Positions 23,358 through 35,700 of a stretch of 64,000 nt of DNA are shown here, one piece after another. Under the pieces are notes generated by a model. It had not been told where the DNA came from and did not search any database. It saw nothing but the letters and a program-made list of their open reading frames with translations. Numbering within the stretch: the stretch's first letter is position 1; every line of letters begins with the position of its first letter. Position numbers and translations under genes: made by a program. This stretch comes from Gordionus sp. m RMFG-2023 (lineage: Eukaryota > Nematomorpha > Gordioida > Chordodea > Parachordodidae): contig NC_088779.1 of assembly GCF_954871325.1 (NCBI RefSeq), positions 13,704,846 to 13,768,845 on the forward strand, read 5' to 3'.

Positions 23358-23565
23358 ATTTATAATATGTCATGCCAGGAATTTTTTAAATATCTCAATA
23401 ACGACGGTAAACGTTTAGTTCCATTATTTAAATCTCAAATAAAATATAATTAACATAACTATTTAATTTTCCATATTTTTTTTATATTTTATAAAATCTT
23501 ATTTATACATTCGCATAAAATAAATATATTTTTACATTGTAAATCAAAAATAAAGAGCATTACAA

Positions 23566-24345
23566 TATCCTCAAACAAGACATCAATGTCTATCGGTATT
23601 TTTAAAATATTTGAACATTTTAATATAGTTTTAGCAAAGGTGCCATAAAATTTATTGTCATTTTTTAACTGTAAAGATTAACACATCTGCAGCATAATTT
23701 TGTGAGTCTTTGTTAGGATTCTTCTGATCGCAACTGCACATTAATAGTATGTAGTAAATTTCCTACATGTGAAATCATTCCTAAATATACCTCTGCCATA
23801 TATTACTGAAAAAATTTTTCAAAATGTTAGGACAGCTTTTCTAAACTATATTTAAGAAATATATTTTTAAAGGTTTATAAAATTTTATAATTCTATCGAT
23901 GGCGGGTATTAGGAACAAATCCAACTAACATTGTGCTGACTTAATTCTATAAATACACTCTGGTTTTTTCCAAATTCACTGAGGCATTATCAGATCAGAA
24001 ATCTGATACGTAATTTATTGATAATCCCCAGTCTGCTATATTTACCATTATATGGTTAGATATGTCTTTGGATTCTTCTAAATATTTCCCTGTTAGAATT
24101 GCATATGTTGCCCATCTTTCAAATCGTCAAGAATTGACCTTCTGGATTCAGGTTCTAAAACATTGAATCCTTGCTCATTTTTGTTCTACAAAAAGTTTTC
24201 ATTTATCTTGGAGTCGTTAAATATTATGGGGATAGATTCTACCTACATTGTAATGATAAGTAGCTCTGTGAATGTTGTAATACAAGATAAGTGATTACAA
24301 TTGCCGTAACTGTAGTTGCATCATTATTTCTTATTTATGGAGAAT
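23566..24345 (-). repeat. Inverted internal copy of the hAT transposase region
   Basis: The complement of this segment matches 21620-21980 (FCTDNASVNF region) and about 22690-23110, in the same order but with the middle missing. The match is imperfect, so the duplication is not very recent. It creates a palindrome with a spacer of several hundred bases inside the element. Confidence 0.75.
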
Positions 24346-25739
24346 ATTTTTGTTTTACACCCCTGCACTGATTATAATAATGTGATTGAACTATAATAAA
24401 TAAAATAATTATCATTGAAATGAGTACAATATTATTTTATTATGAATTTAAACGATTTAAACTTGATACGTGATAATTAAGCGCCTATCCCTATAATATT
24501 ATACACATACACATGGTAGATTTCTAATGGCGGTCTTGCGGGATATTCGCATAAATATTGGAAAATTAAAATCGTTTGTTTTTTTATAAAATTTTATTTT
24601 GTTTACATTCTTTTATATTTAAAAAAAAGATCGTTGGTTTTTTTTTATAAATTAATATATTGTAATAAATCAAGATGTTATTTTATTTTGAAAAATATTT
24701 ACCGACTTTGCTTTTATATAAACTCATTATAAAAAATAATAGGCGGAAAATTAAGTCAATTGGCCCGCAAAATTTTTTTTTAGCAATTTTTATATTTCTA
24801 TCGCAATTTTCATATTTCTCCCGCAAAATACTAAATTTCTTCCTCAATTTGAAAATTTTAACCTGGCAACCCTGCCTGGGACTCGAACCGTAATGGTTAC
24901 GTTTTGGTTACGGTTCTTAAGAAGAAATTTATAAAGGTTCAGTTCGGTTTAGCTAATTATAAAGGTTTATAAAGGTTCATTACGGTTAGAAATTTTTTTT
25001 TTTATTGAAGCAACACCATCTTCTAATTTATTTTTATTATAAGCATCTATAAATTATATATAAAAAAATTATATAAGATTCAAAATAACTCATTTTTAAA
25101 TATATTATTTGAACGTATAAGTAATATATTTCCTAATATAAATGGATTCCTTTTTGTTGTTTAGACGGTAACACAAATTTTACCGCCGAAAAAGCCCTTT
25201 CTACAGAAACTTGTTTTTTGGGAACCGCCAGTACTATAAGAGTAAGTTTATATAATTCTGGATATTCAAATTATTTCCATTTCTAAAATATAAAAACTGA
25301 ACCGGTTTAACCGTTTTTTATAAAGGTTCTTTATACTCCTTCAAAAATTAATTATATCGGTTCGGTTATGATTATGGTTCAGATATTTATAACGGTTTAT
25401 AATGGTTTAACGGTTTGTTACGGTTCACTCCGGGTCCCTGATCCTGTCAACATGGATAAAACTTAGAATTATGCACCCGATTCAAATTAAATTTTTATAA
25501 ATTAAAAATCAAACAATAAGTATTAAATATTATTTTGCAATTTTAGTTGCCAATTGCTTGATATTAGTCCCATCTATTTTTTAACAATAATTTTTAAAAA
25601 AAAGAAATACATCTTAGGCCTTAATATAATTTATGAAAAAAGGAATCCCAAAAAAGAAACCTCTGTGGAAAAACCCTTAGAAAAACTCACAGAAGAAAAG
25701 CCATAAAAAAAATTTAATAATGTAATCCGTTTCCAGTGT

Positions 25740-28700
25740 CTACATAAACATATAAATGCGAGGCCCCCTAGCGCAAAAGCGCCAGAGGACCCCGTGACCA
25801 CGCCGGGTCATCTTTTATTTTATTATTTAATAAAATATACCATGTATAAACCAAGACGTAATGTTACAATAATAAATTGATTATATGTATACATGGGCAA
25901 TAAAAATAACAAACAATATGGCGAGCCTTCCAACCAAGATGGATGGCTTGTATATATTATATAACATCGCGATAAGGTTTAACAGCCCTGTTGATATATT
26001 AATCTATAGGGGGTTATTATTATTGTGGCCAGGTTAAGGATAGTTGGGTAGCTGATAACTGTTAACAAAGGGGCAGTATACCAAGATACATTTAGCCTCT
26101 CTCTGTCTAATGACTTTTGCCTATCGGCAGGTTGATCTTTCTAGATACAACCTCGGGTAAGGATATATGGGAAAAATTTCTGCGACGGTATGGTTATAGT
26201 ACACAATAGAAAATAATAAATAAATTTCAAAAGATAATTTGTTTCTATTGTGTACACCTATATATGGGCAAAGGGCTTTCTTTCTGAACAGAACGTGAGC
26301 AGAAAATTTTTCCCCCTTAATCCCGGGACTTAGAGACAGACTTATATTACAAACATATGTATTTAAATGTGTTATTGAGGTTATTATAAAATATATAAGT
26401 AATATAATATAATTATATATGATATCAAATTAGTTAAGATATAAGAAACACGGGGTCATAAGGACCGGGGTTGTATTAGTATATAAACAAAAGATATGGG
26501 GCCGAGATTATTTTGCATGTTCTACGGATTCTTCGTCCATGTAACCTTCTGTGGTTTCTTGGCCGGGCTACTCTTGTTCTGACAGTTCGAGGGTCCTATC
26601 GAATATCGTCGGATCGAACTGCTGTTCCATTTGTTCGATTCCTTCTGTTATTATGCCCTCCACTTCATCAATGTGATGAACGGGGGTTGAAGCTCGGATC
26701 CATGGAATAGCGTCTTCGATTTTTGGTAGTCCATGTAGGAGATTATGAGCCGCCTCGCTTCCTATCCATAATCGACTGGGAGCGTCGGCTAGGTTGTCTT
26801 CCGAAGGCAGCGATGTAATGTTCCTTGCCAGATGTACAAAGTCGTGGAATCCAATAGCTAGCATTATCCTGGTAACTAAGTGTTCACAGGCCGGGGAACG
26901 GGAGCCTTCTTTTTTTGATAATCGGGAAGGCTACCTGGCTGTCCGTGACGATGGATGGTATTGACTTGTATTTGTTGATACCATATCTACAACCTGCACA
27001 TATCGCCAGGATTTCTTTCTGGTTAATGTGCGGTGGCTAATTCAGGGATCCCTAGGTCATGTTTTATTTCGTCAAACGTAAACGAGTATCTTTCTTGAGT
27101 AGCTTCGGCTTTGCCAATGTGAGTTAGCTATGCGTCTACGTGAATGATGGGATTGACTGGGAAGATGAAAGAAAAGGGACCCATTAAGGCGTGATTGCTA
27201 CCACTGCTTTGGGATATGCCTTGAGGTAATCGATGGGCGGGGTTTCCTCGTCACATAACCTTGTCACATAGTAGGGGGCGAATACCCTTGATAGTCCCGT
27301 GATAGAATAAGTGTAGTGATTGAAAATTCCTAACACTTCCAGGGCTATATTCCTTTCTATGGACATTGATTGTAATGTATGTTTGTATAGAATAAGTTGG
27401 CAGAACCTTAATTTAGCTTTGTTCTCTTTGTCGACCTCTGCAGTTTTGGCTGTGAAGTCAATGTCGATTCTCAAATATGTTAATTTATCAGTGGGAATGA
27501 CTATGGATTTCGTGTCGTTTACTACTAATCCCCATGCCGTCGCCATGTTGAGGAACGCTATCGTGTCTTGAAACACTAGGTTGCTCGTGGTTATGGAATA
27601 TAATAATATCATCCAGATATACAGAGTAGTTTGCTCGCTTAACGGATTTTGCACACAAGTCTAGAATGATATTTTGTAAGGCATAGGGCGAAAAGGCGGC
27701 GCTCATTGGTAACGTTTTGTACCTAAATTTTGCTGAGGCGGTGGCAAACCCAAAATTTTCTTCGGCTCTGAGCTAGAGGAATAGAATAAAATGCCGATTT
27801 AAGGTCAATTTTCGTGGCTTTTGTTGACGTTGCCAATAACGGGGCTATCATTGGGTTCTAAGTTTAAACGGATATCGGATAAAATTGCGCGAGACGTTCG
27901 AGAAATCAGAGATAACCCTGGGTGTCCCATCTTGTTTTGGAATGAGGAATAGTGGTGAACAAAAGGTCGTATCTGTCCTTTCGATCACTCCTCCATCGAC
28001 CAGCTGATTGATGATTGGGAGATATTTTGCCGCTAGTCTGACGAATCTATTTTGGACCCCCCCCCCCCCATTGTCACTAATAGCCTGATTATCGAATTTG
28101 GGGCAGAAACCGCTCAGAGCCACTCTCTTGGTGAATGGTGACTGATCTGGGTAAGACTTCAACGTAGAGGCTGAGAGGCCCAGGGTTGCTCCTAGATCGA
28201 GTTGTACGTGGTCCGCGGTGTCGACGCCCAATAGTCTAAGTAACCTATGGAATTGTCCGATGGAGTTACTATCCACCGTCGGCACTGACGGTGGCAGGAT
28301 AGCAGCTGCGTATGGAGTGATCCGATCTGCGAAGATATTCCCCATTATGATCGGTTCACCATTATGATCGAACTGCTCCGTGGTTGGGAGATCGTGGATA
28401 GTATCTTCGCTAGAGGTAGATACAGCGTCTTCTTATTCCTCCGTTTCTTCCTAGTGGCCTGCGACTCCAGTAGGTGAGAATTTTTGGCGCCTCACATCTT
28501 TAACCCATTGCCGGATCTCCGCTCGGCCTAGGTCATTGATGCAATTGTCAGCCCACGGAGCCAGGGCTTCGGCGATTCCCAGGTCTATCGGCGACGGTGG
28601 AATGGACTGAATGAACTCACGGATGGTTTGAAGATTTCTTCTTTCTGTTAGGGAATCCATGTTAAGCTGGTCCGTAACTAGTGGTGGGTTGGCTAGAGTC

Positions 28701-29540
28701 ATCGTTTCCAACAGGAGATCTATTGCGGGCGCTTGATGTCCCTGTCTTCTTTCCCGCGAAGGAGGCAGGGGGGGGGTTCGAAAGGGCTGGTCTTGAGGCA
28801 TGGGTGGAGGCCCTTTTACGAACTATCGTTTGGTGCCATTCCCATCGAATCTGATCCCAACCCCATGCAATCGACTTGGCGTATACTTGAGCCTTGGCTG
28901 CAACGTCTCTTAGGAACTCTAGCAAATTGTCTTCCTTCATTTCTTTTACTGCGATTTTCAAGGAGATGAATTCATGGATGTCTCTTCCCTTAAACTGGAA
29001 GCCTTGGGATTTCTCTCCTAGACAGATTGCGTTAGTGAAGTGTTTTGCTATCCTTATTAACTTAGTCTTGTAGGTCTCCGCAGGGATGTTTAACGATCGT
29101 AATTCATCATCTGAGATTAGGAATTCCATTGAATCAATGGTTAGATCTACTAGCGGTGGGGCTAACGCTGTGTGTTCTGTCTTGGTGAAAATCTTGAGAA
29201 GAATGGGCTCTGTGGCGGCTTTGTTTTCGACTTTGATGTTGTCCATCCTGGCGAAGAATTCCGTCATCTTGCCTATCATGTTGTCTACCTTATGGTTGAG
29301 ATTAGTGAATTTGTCATCAGTGGCTCTTTGGTTGTTAACCGATGTAGCTCTTATATTCTCAAGGTTTTGAGTTGAGCGCTCTTCTCAGACTTGGAGTGAG
29401 ATCTAGTGTTATATGGCCTTTTAGGCAAATTTATATTATCAATTTTCTTGTCCTATCGGGGTGTAATAACTTACCTCGGGTATTTCTGCGTCGGTATGGT
29501 TATAGTACACAATAGAAAATAATAAATAAATTTTGAGATC
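25740..29540 (-). mobile_element. Retroelement fossil (RT/RNase H type, DIRS- or Ngaro-like best guess)
   Basis: GC-richer island on the minus strand. In order it holds a gag-like region (about 28450-29280), a reverse transcriptase (about 27180-28060, with PKQDGTPRVISDFSN and the YLDD box) and an RNase H-like end (about 26570-27000, with ENLADAPSRL). A direct repeat of about 50 bp, TGGTTATAGTACACAATAGA with flanking sequence, occurs near 26187 and 29492 and marks its ends. The left repeat also contains an inverted half (TTTCTATTGTGTAC). No integrase or tyrosine recombinase was seen, so the family is uncertain; a Gypsy-like origin is possible. The element is broken, with several interruptions. 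Its base composition, unlike its surroundings, suggests a fairly recent arrival. Edges are approximate. Confidence 0.75.
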
Positions 29541-30166
29541 AAACAGGACAAAATTTATTGCTGTAAAAATTAATACTTTTATTATAGACCTATTATAATA
29601 CAATTCATCAACCAAATTTATATATTGCAAAATCATAGACATTATTTTTCAAATAAAACTATCTGCTATCCTTTCAAATATAATTTAAAAGGTTTCGACA
29701 TTTTCAGCTAGCTCATAATGCTATAATAATGAATTCATCATTGTATATGTTGGGGGTTTTAATTAAATTTATTATCTAAAAAATAATTAATTTATATTCA
29801 CAAAATGTCGATAGTTGGCAGTAGAGATAAAATAATTTAAGTTTTTATTTTTAAATTTTCTGAAACAGTATCATTATAATTAAAGGCGGGAATTTTTAAG
29901 GGGGGGGGGGTAGACATAGGTTTTTGAAGGGGGGTTTGCATCCAGTGAAAATCCTGTCATGTAGACGCTGTCCGTTTCTAGCACGAAGAAACAATGTGCA
30001 GACTCTTTAGAAATAAATCACCAAATTTAAGCAGTGGGTATAAAATTAGCCCAAAACTTATAGTCACACAAGTCATTAAAAGGACTCTTAGGAATCGTAA
30101 GGCAAAAAAGATCCTTCAAATTTTGGGAATATACAAGTCCTAGTTATTGAATCTATTAGTTTAGAT
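29541..30166. other. Intergenic, nothing recognised apart from a G-run
   Basis: AT-rich, with a 10-base G run near 29902 that could mark the end of a small decayed element. No gene seen. Confidence 0.35.
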
Positions 30167-31014
30167 CAGGGACGTAGCCACGAGGGAGGGAAGAAAAATT
30201 TTTTGGCCTTATTTAAATAAAAATACAACTAAATTTTTAGAAAATTATTACACCTTTAATTTGTACAAATAAATAAACAAGTTGTGAAAACTTGAACATA
30301 ATTATTTATTATATTTTTTATGGAAAAATCTAAGAAAATTTATTATTAAACATTAATTTACAAAGTTTTCTGCTGATTGCTAAATATATTTTCTAGCAAC
30401 TTAATGAATTAAATATTAATTCATTCAATATAATAAGCCAGTTATGATAGCGCAAACATTATGTCCTGAGCAAAAATCATCAAGGGTATCTAAAACGCCT
30501 ACAAATCTTTAAGATTTTTTAGTCGATACTAAATTTCAATTTGATAGTGAAAGACTTTAAATTGTGTTCTTTAAACAAGAATTATTATAAAATTATTGAT
30601 TACTTTGTAGATCGCTTTTAGATAGATTTACACAATATGATAATAATCTTCTATAACGTTTTAATACATTGTCCTCCTTTGACCCTGATTATTTTATATC
30701 GGATAAAATGGCCCAATTAGAATCATTATTAAACTTAAATATGGAAACGTTACATCATGAAATGAAAATAGCAAAAGGATTATTAGCTGCAGAAGTTAAA
30801 GTTCATAGAGTTCTATCCAGCACTAGATAATTGAGAAAGATCGATGTAAACAAAATTTAGTATTAATTGCTTATAGAGAAAAAGGTTTCCAAATTTTTAA
30901 TGAAAATAGCAAATAATTTATATGAGTGCCTAACTATTAATATTTTAAAAAAATATTGGCTCACCTAAGTAGACAGTTGCCCCCTCCAGCTGGAAATTCC
31001 TGGCTCCGGCCCTG
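30167..31014 (+). mobile_element. Internally deleted hAT element
   Basis: Ends are CAGGGACGTAGCCA (left) and TGGCTCCGGCCCTG (right), an imperfect inverted pair. The flanking octamers are GTTTAGAT and GTATAGAT (7 of 8 match). The interior, about 30680-30830 on the plus strand, reads MAQLESLLNLNMETLHHEMK and AKGLLAAEVKVHR, a remnant of the transposase middle of ZMYM-like hATs. About 850 bp is far too short for an autonomous copy. Confidence 0.8.
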
Positions 31015-32798
31015 GTATAGATATAATTATATTTTCATAAAAATTTATATATTATAGATGATTGTGTAAATTGTACTCCCCAGATGTCAGGAAAGAGATT
31101 TATTTCCTTATATATTTACAGGATATATTTATTTTAAATTAGGAGATAACATAGTAATCAGATGGTGCTTACCATTTTGTCAAATAAACATAAACAAATT
31201 CATAAACAAATTCATAAACAAATAGAAAACCTATATAGGACAGAAGAGACTCTGAGCTTCTTTTATGACATAATGGACGGTTTAGCATTTGTTTATGTGA
31301 TATGGCCAACGCAATGACATTTCTAAGAACGGTAACTATGATTAATGGTAAGGATATTCTCAATTAATTCGATAAAAATGATGTCAATAGAGTATCATAT
31401 AAAGATGCAAGAAGCAATTTTCTGTTCACGTCAAATTGAGCCTCTATTTTCACTGAAAACCTAAAACATGAATCAGAGTTCGCTATCTGGCAAAGAACAC
31501 ACAAACAATCAATGTGAATGAAATCATCGTTTTTCTAATCTGTTTGGAAAAAAAGCCCAATAATTTGGGTGTTGATTTAAAAGAATTGCGAGGTGGGCAC
31601 CGATGAAACCAAATTCGAACTATGGCATGTGGTAAAATGAATACTGAATACAAAATAATAGAGCTATAATATCCAGGTTCGTTTAAAGAAACTGCCATGA
31701 ATACTGTGATGGGGTATGCACTATGAAGCCTTCCATAAAAATATCTTATTACAAAATTTAATCAAGTTTAGTTTACTTAATAGGGTATTTGTGGATGGAC
31801 AATTAAATTTAAAGGCCAGAAAAAATAATTATAGGAAATAATTTTTACAAAATAAAAATAAGGGGGATTTTTTCTGTCTTTTTTTCTATTTTACAAGGGT
31901 TTTCTCAAGGGATTCTTCTATGAGGTTTTTTCGGGTTTTTTCCCCAGTACCGAAAAAAGATACCAGGCTATATATTCATGGGGAAAAAATTCATTTTGGC
32001 TATATATTATTTACAAATTTTTATTTAAAAATTTATAAAACTCCAAATTCAGAATGCAATATCGTAAGATATTTAAAAGATGCAACATGGAAAAAATATA
32101 AAAATAATCTAACAAAAATATATTTTTATAAGAAGATCCATTTAACCATTGCCCTAGATAAGTTTTTTTTTTAAAATTCTAAAAGTATTTTATTAAATAT
32201 ATGACATATTATAAAATAAATTTAAGAAAAAACAATTAAATATGATTTATGAAATAAATGAAAAGGGAAAGAGGGGAAAAAAGTTACTTGTCATTCCTTA
32301 TCCCATGCCTAGTTTCTATGAAATTAAACAAAACTATAAATTAAGCTATGCTTTTGGAGCAAGATTAAGTAAAATCAAAAGGTATATGTTTTTTCAATTT
32401 TATGGTTGTTTCATTTCTAGTTTTTATTATTCCCGAGATATCGTTGGTGGTTTTTTTTGTGTATTTCATCTGGGTGGTTTTATTCCCTTATGATAATTTT
32501 TCATAGTAATTTTTTTCCGATAGTTTTATTTCCATTCTAATAATTTTTCCTATTATTCAAAGAAATTTTAAAAAGTTTTTCTCAGTGTTTCAATCTTCTT
32601 TTCTTTTTTAATGGATAAAAGGTGAAACTCTAGAACCGTTTGACAACCATCATTTGATATATAATTTAAAATAAAATTTCATTTTGCGGGAAATCGCTTT
32701 TGGAATAAGTTTGATGAAACAATTAGGACGAATTTATGTATAAATTTTTTGAATTTTACTTATAATAATTAAAGCTATATATTATTTTTAAAATATAG
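31015..32798. other. Region 5' of the tyrosine-kinase-like gene; inverted repeat at 31800-32575
   Basis: No exon could be established, although upstream exons (signal peptide, ectodomain, membrane segment) of the kinase gene are expected here or further left. 31800-31970 and 32395-32575 carry related blocks in opposite orientation (GGAAATAATTTTTAC, and the inverse of ATAATTTTTCC with T runs). These could be the arms of another small foldback element. The open frames 31920-32174 and 32242-32493 have no family resemblance. Confidence 0.35.
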
Positions 32799-35700
32799 AA
32801 AAAGAATACTAAAAAAGGTGCAGACACGCAAAAGTATCAAAAATATCTGAAAAAATTAAACAAATCCAAAATTCTTCATGACAAGCCTCCAAAGCAGCAG
32901 AAGGAATTGACTAATAAAACATTGCCTATAGAGCGAAAAATTAATTGGAGCTACCTAAATATCACGAAAATGGTTTTTTTTATTTCATATAATTCTATTA
33001 AATTTACTTTTGAAATATAAAAATATATTACTTTTTTCCCCATTTTTTAAATTAATATAGAAGACAAAATTTTCGAATGTATCTACAGATAGATAGCTTA
33101 AACTGGCATCTAGATATAGATACACTTTCAAAAATGTATAGATATCATTGTTTTTTGATACATTTATGGCAGATTTTTTTATTATAATAATGTCAAAATT
33201 GTGAATCTACACAAATTTAAATGTCAACAAAACATTTTTATTTAGTTTGATATTTTAGTTATATATAAATTATAAAATAATCTTTAAATTTTAATAATAA
33301 CAAATTCTTAAAGTTTTAATCAGTTAAGAATCTTAGTTTATTCTTAAACTTTTTGGCTACACTAAAACTATAAATATTTTATAAGAATTTTTTTGAAAAA
33401 ACATAGATTTTTGATTAAATTTTACCTAAAAATGGCAAAATCATTTTTAAAAAATCTTTTATAATTTTTATTTTATACAAATCTTTCAAGAAATCAAAAA
33501 AAATCAAGCTCTGCTTTTATATTAGGATAATCTTATAATGTATTATCCTGAGCCTGACACATTTTTTAAAAAAAATCATTCAAAATTTATTGGGTGTCAA
33601 ATTTATAATCCTATTTATTATCTATAAGATTTTTAAAAAATTCTAGTATTAAATTTTCAGATTTATTGGTTATTGGCAAATTTATCTTGTTTTAATTGTA
33701 AAGAAATAAAATCGAGATACTTAATAAATTTTTTAGAAAAAATAGGGTTAAATATTTTGAATATAGTAAAAATGCAAAACAAAATTGCATCAAAAAATAA
33801 ATAGAGATAAAGCTGAAAATGTATCTAGATAATATTCAGATACTGCATTTATTATCTAGTATAGATACATTGACAATCCTGTTAAGACATTAAAATAAAA
33901 GAAACAAAATTTGTCGGCCAGTTTGCACGGGCCATTTTCATGAATACAAGAACTAATTCATTATCACTATAAGCTTCTTTTTTTAAAAATTAAGTTTAAA
34001 GGAATTGTTTGTTTATTACCGGAAAATTTGCTATTTTCTAAGAAATGAAAATTAAAAATATAAAGAAGCAGTCTTTATTTTACTGTATATTTTGTATAAT
34101 GAGCATTATTAAATAAATAATTTATTACATTTTAAACAGCTAATGAGCAAGAACATGTACCAACAAATATTTCGCGGAATTTATTATGATACATGGAATA
34201 ATAGTTATAGAAAAGTTTGGATCAAGAGTGCTATAGAAGGTAAGTAAGATGCTTCTATATTTTTTTTTACTTGTGTTTAACCAAAAAACCAATCAAATAA
34301 ATACATGCTGTAATCTAAAGGAAATATAAATATTAAAATATAGTGTTAAAATCTTACGTAATATATTTACTAATGATTCGAATATTTATAAATTATTTTG
34401 AATAGTTTAATTTGATATTTTTCAGTCTCTTTCTATATTTTTCCTAATTTTTTTGATATCCCCAATTTTTTTTGCCCTAGAATCTTTAAAATATAAATGA
34501 AAGTGTTGCATAAAATATTTATAGATTCTATGCTGCCATTGTATAAAGTATTTAAATTTAGATTGCTTTTTTATAGTGCTGATAACGTTACTTAAAAAAG
34601 AACAGGTTACTCGTTACGCTTTACGTTTAAAAAAAAGGAATGCTTTACTCGTTATTTAAAAGAAGTAACGCGTCCCCATATATAATGAAAATAATATAAG
34701 ATAAGTTGTTTTTGTAATAATTTTTATTTATTTTTAACAACAGATATATAAAAACGCTTGAGCTCATCGTAGCTTTTGATAGAACTCTCTTATTCTCTGC
34801 ACCAGTCAAACGTGTGTTTTGCACAGCGTCTGGAATTGAAGTGCTCCACTTCAAAAATTGTTTAAAATGGAGAAAATGATTTTAAAGTTTACATTCAAAT
34901 ATAAGAAAAACTTATTGATTAATTTAAGTAAAAATTTGAGGTGTAATTTATAATACTATTTCCAAATGAACCTAAAAAATTTACTCAAATTTTTGTTTGT
35001 GGGATTTTATTTGATAAAATCAAAAGGCAAGTGGAGCAAAATAAACACTTTATGAATTTTTTTATGATAATTTATCAAATAAAAGATAAATAAACAGGGA
35101 TAAATAGAATACTATAAATAATCAAATTATATAATATAAACATACAATATTTATTTAATTCTAATTTATCATAGAAATAATCAATTAAAATTCACTCTAA
35201 CTCAAAAATGTCAAGTGGAGTAGAGCACTCCAATTCTAGACTGGCGATACCTTATTGATTCAATATTAATTTGATTAACAATACTGTATAAAATTCAACT
35301 GCATAAATGTAATAAAAGAAAAATCAATAATTTTGGTGGTTGATCTGAATAAAAACAGGTTCAAATTATTTATAAAACTTTGAAAAAAACATAATATATA
35401 TAATAAGAAAAATATTTTTTACCATAGTTTATAAGAAATAATAAAGTAACGTTTTGCGTGTTACCATCACTCAAAAAAATCAGCGTTACTCGTTACCAAG
35501 GATTTTTATAATTATGTAGACCCTATTAATACATAAGGAGTATTTTATTTTATAAACCTTTTTTCCAGGCAAGTCATATAAAAAAATGATATTTATTTTT
35601 AATATACCATGCTAATCTGCTGACTTAAATCTTTATTGAAAAGATCTCAATGATCATTGACGAAGAAAATTTTATGGATAAACCACTTCAAGCTTTTGTC

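Larger units (their letters stand above)
21181..24874 (+). mobile_element. hAT transposon with internal inverted duplication, inserted in a MITE
   Basis: Termini are CAGGGTTGCCATG (left) and CCTGGCAACCCTG (right). The octamer CCTGGGAC flanks both sides (21173-21180 and 24875-24882). Subterminal regions carry repeats of the CTCCCGCAATTTTT type on both sides. The plus strand holds a hAT transposase in pieces: 21934-22191 (FCTDNASVNFGKNQ), 22690-22996 and 23230-23357 (SNASSERIFSLMRTACKK, then a stop). The segment about 23566-24345 is an inverted, partly deleted copy of about 21620-23110, so the element contains a long internal palindrome. The transposase is interrupted. Confidence 0.9.
21174..25440. 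mobile_element. hAT MITE (copy 2) split by a younger hAT element
   Basis: The outer MITE begins CTGGGAC at 21174-21180 and continues from 24875 as CCTGGGACTCGAACCG. It ends CGGGTCCCTG at 25440. The outer target duplication ATCCTGTC is present at 21166-21173 and 25441-25448, a perfect 8-bp match. The other hAT was inserted just inside the left end, so the MITE's own sequence is about 570 bp. Its interior (25000-25290) closely matches the MITE at 3676-4173 and holds the same minus-strand hAT tail remnant. Confidence 0.88.

Noticed and set aside
25764-25810. Hairpin with CCCCTAGCGCAAAAGCGCC as a tRNA
   Set aside because: No cloverleaf, no T-loop and no anticodon arm could be laid out.
28733-29375. 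Plus-strand open frames across the retroelement
   Set aside because: Shadows of the minus-strand gag-like region.
31169-31363. Possible WIF-like ectodomain exon on the plus strand near 31230-31345
   Set aside because: A frame reads TLSFFYDIMDGLAFVYVIW and another SICLCDMANAMTF, but they are in different frames without splice signals; resemblance too weak.
31920-32493. Two open frames upstream of the kinase-like gene as possible 5' exons
   Set aside because: Neither has splice signals in phase with 32799, nor any ectodomain or clear membrane segment.
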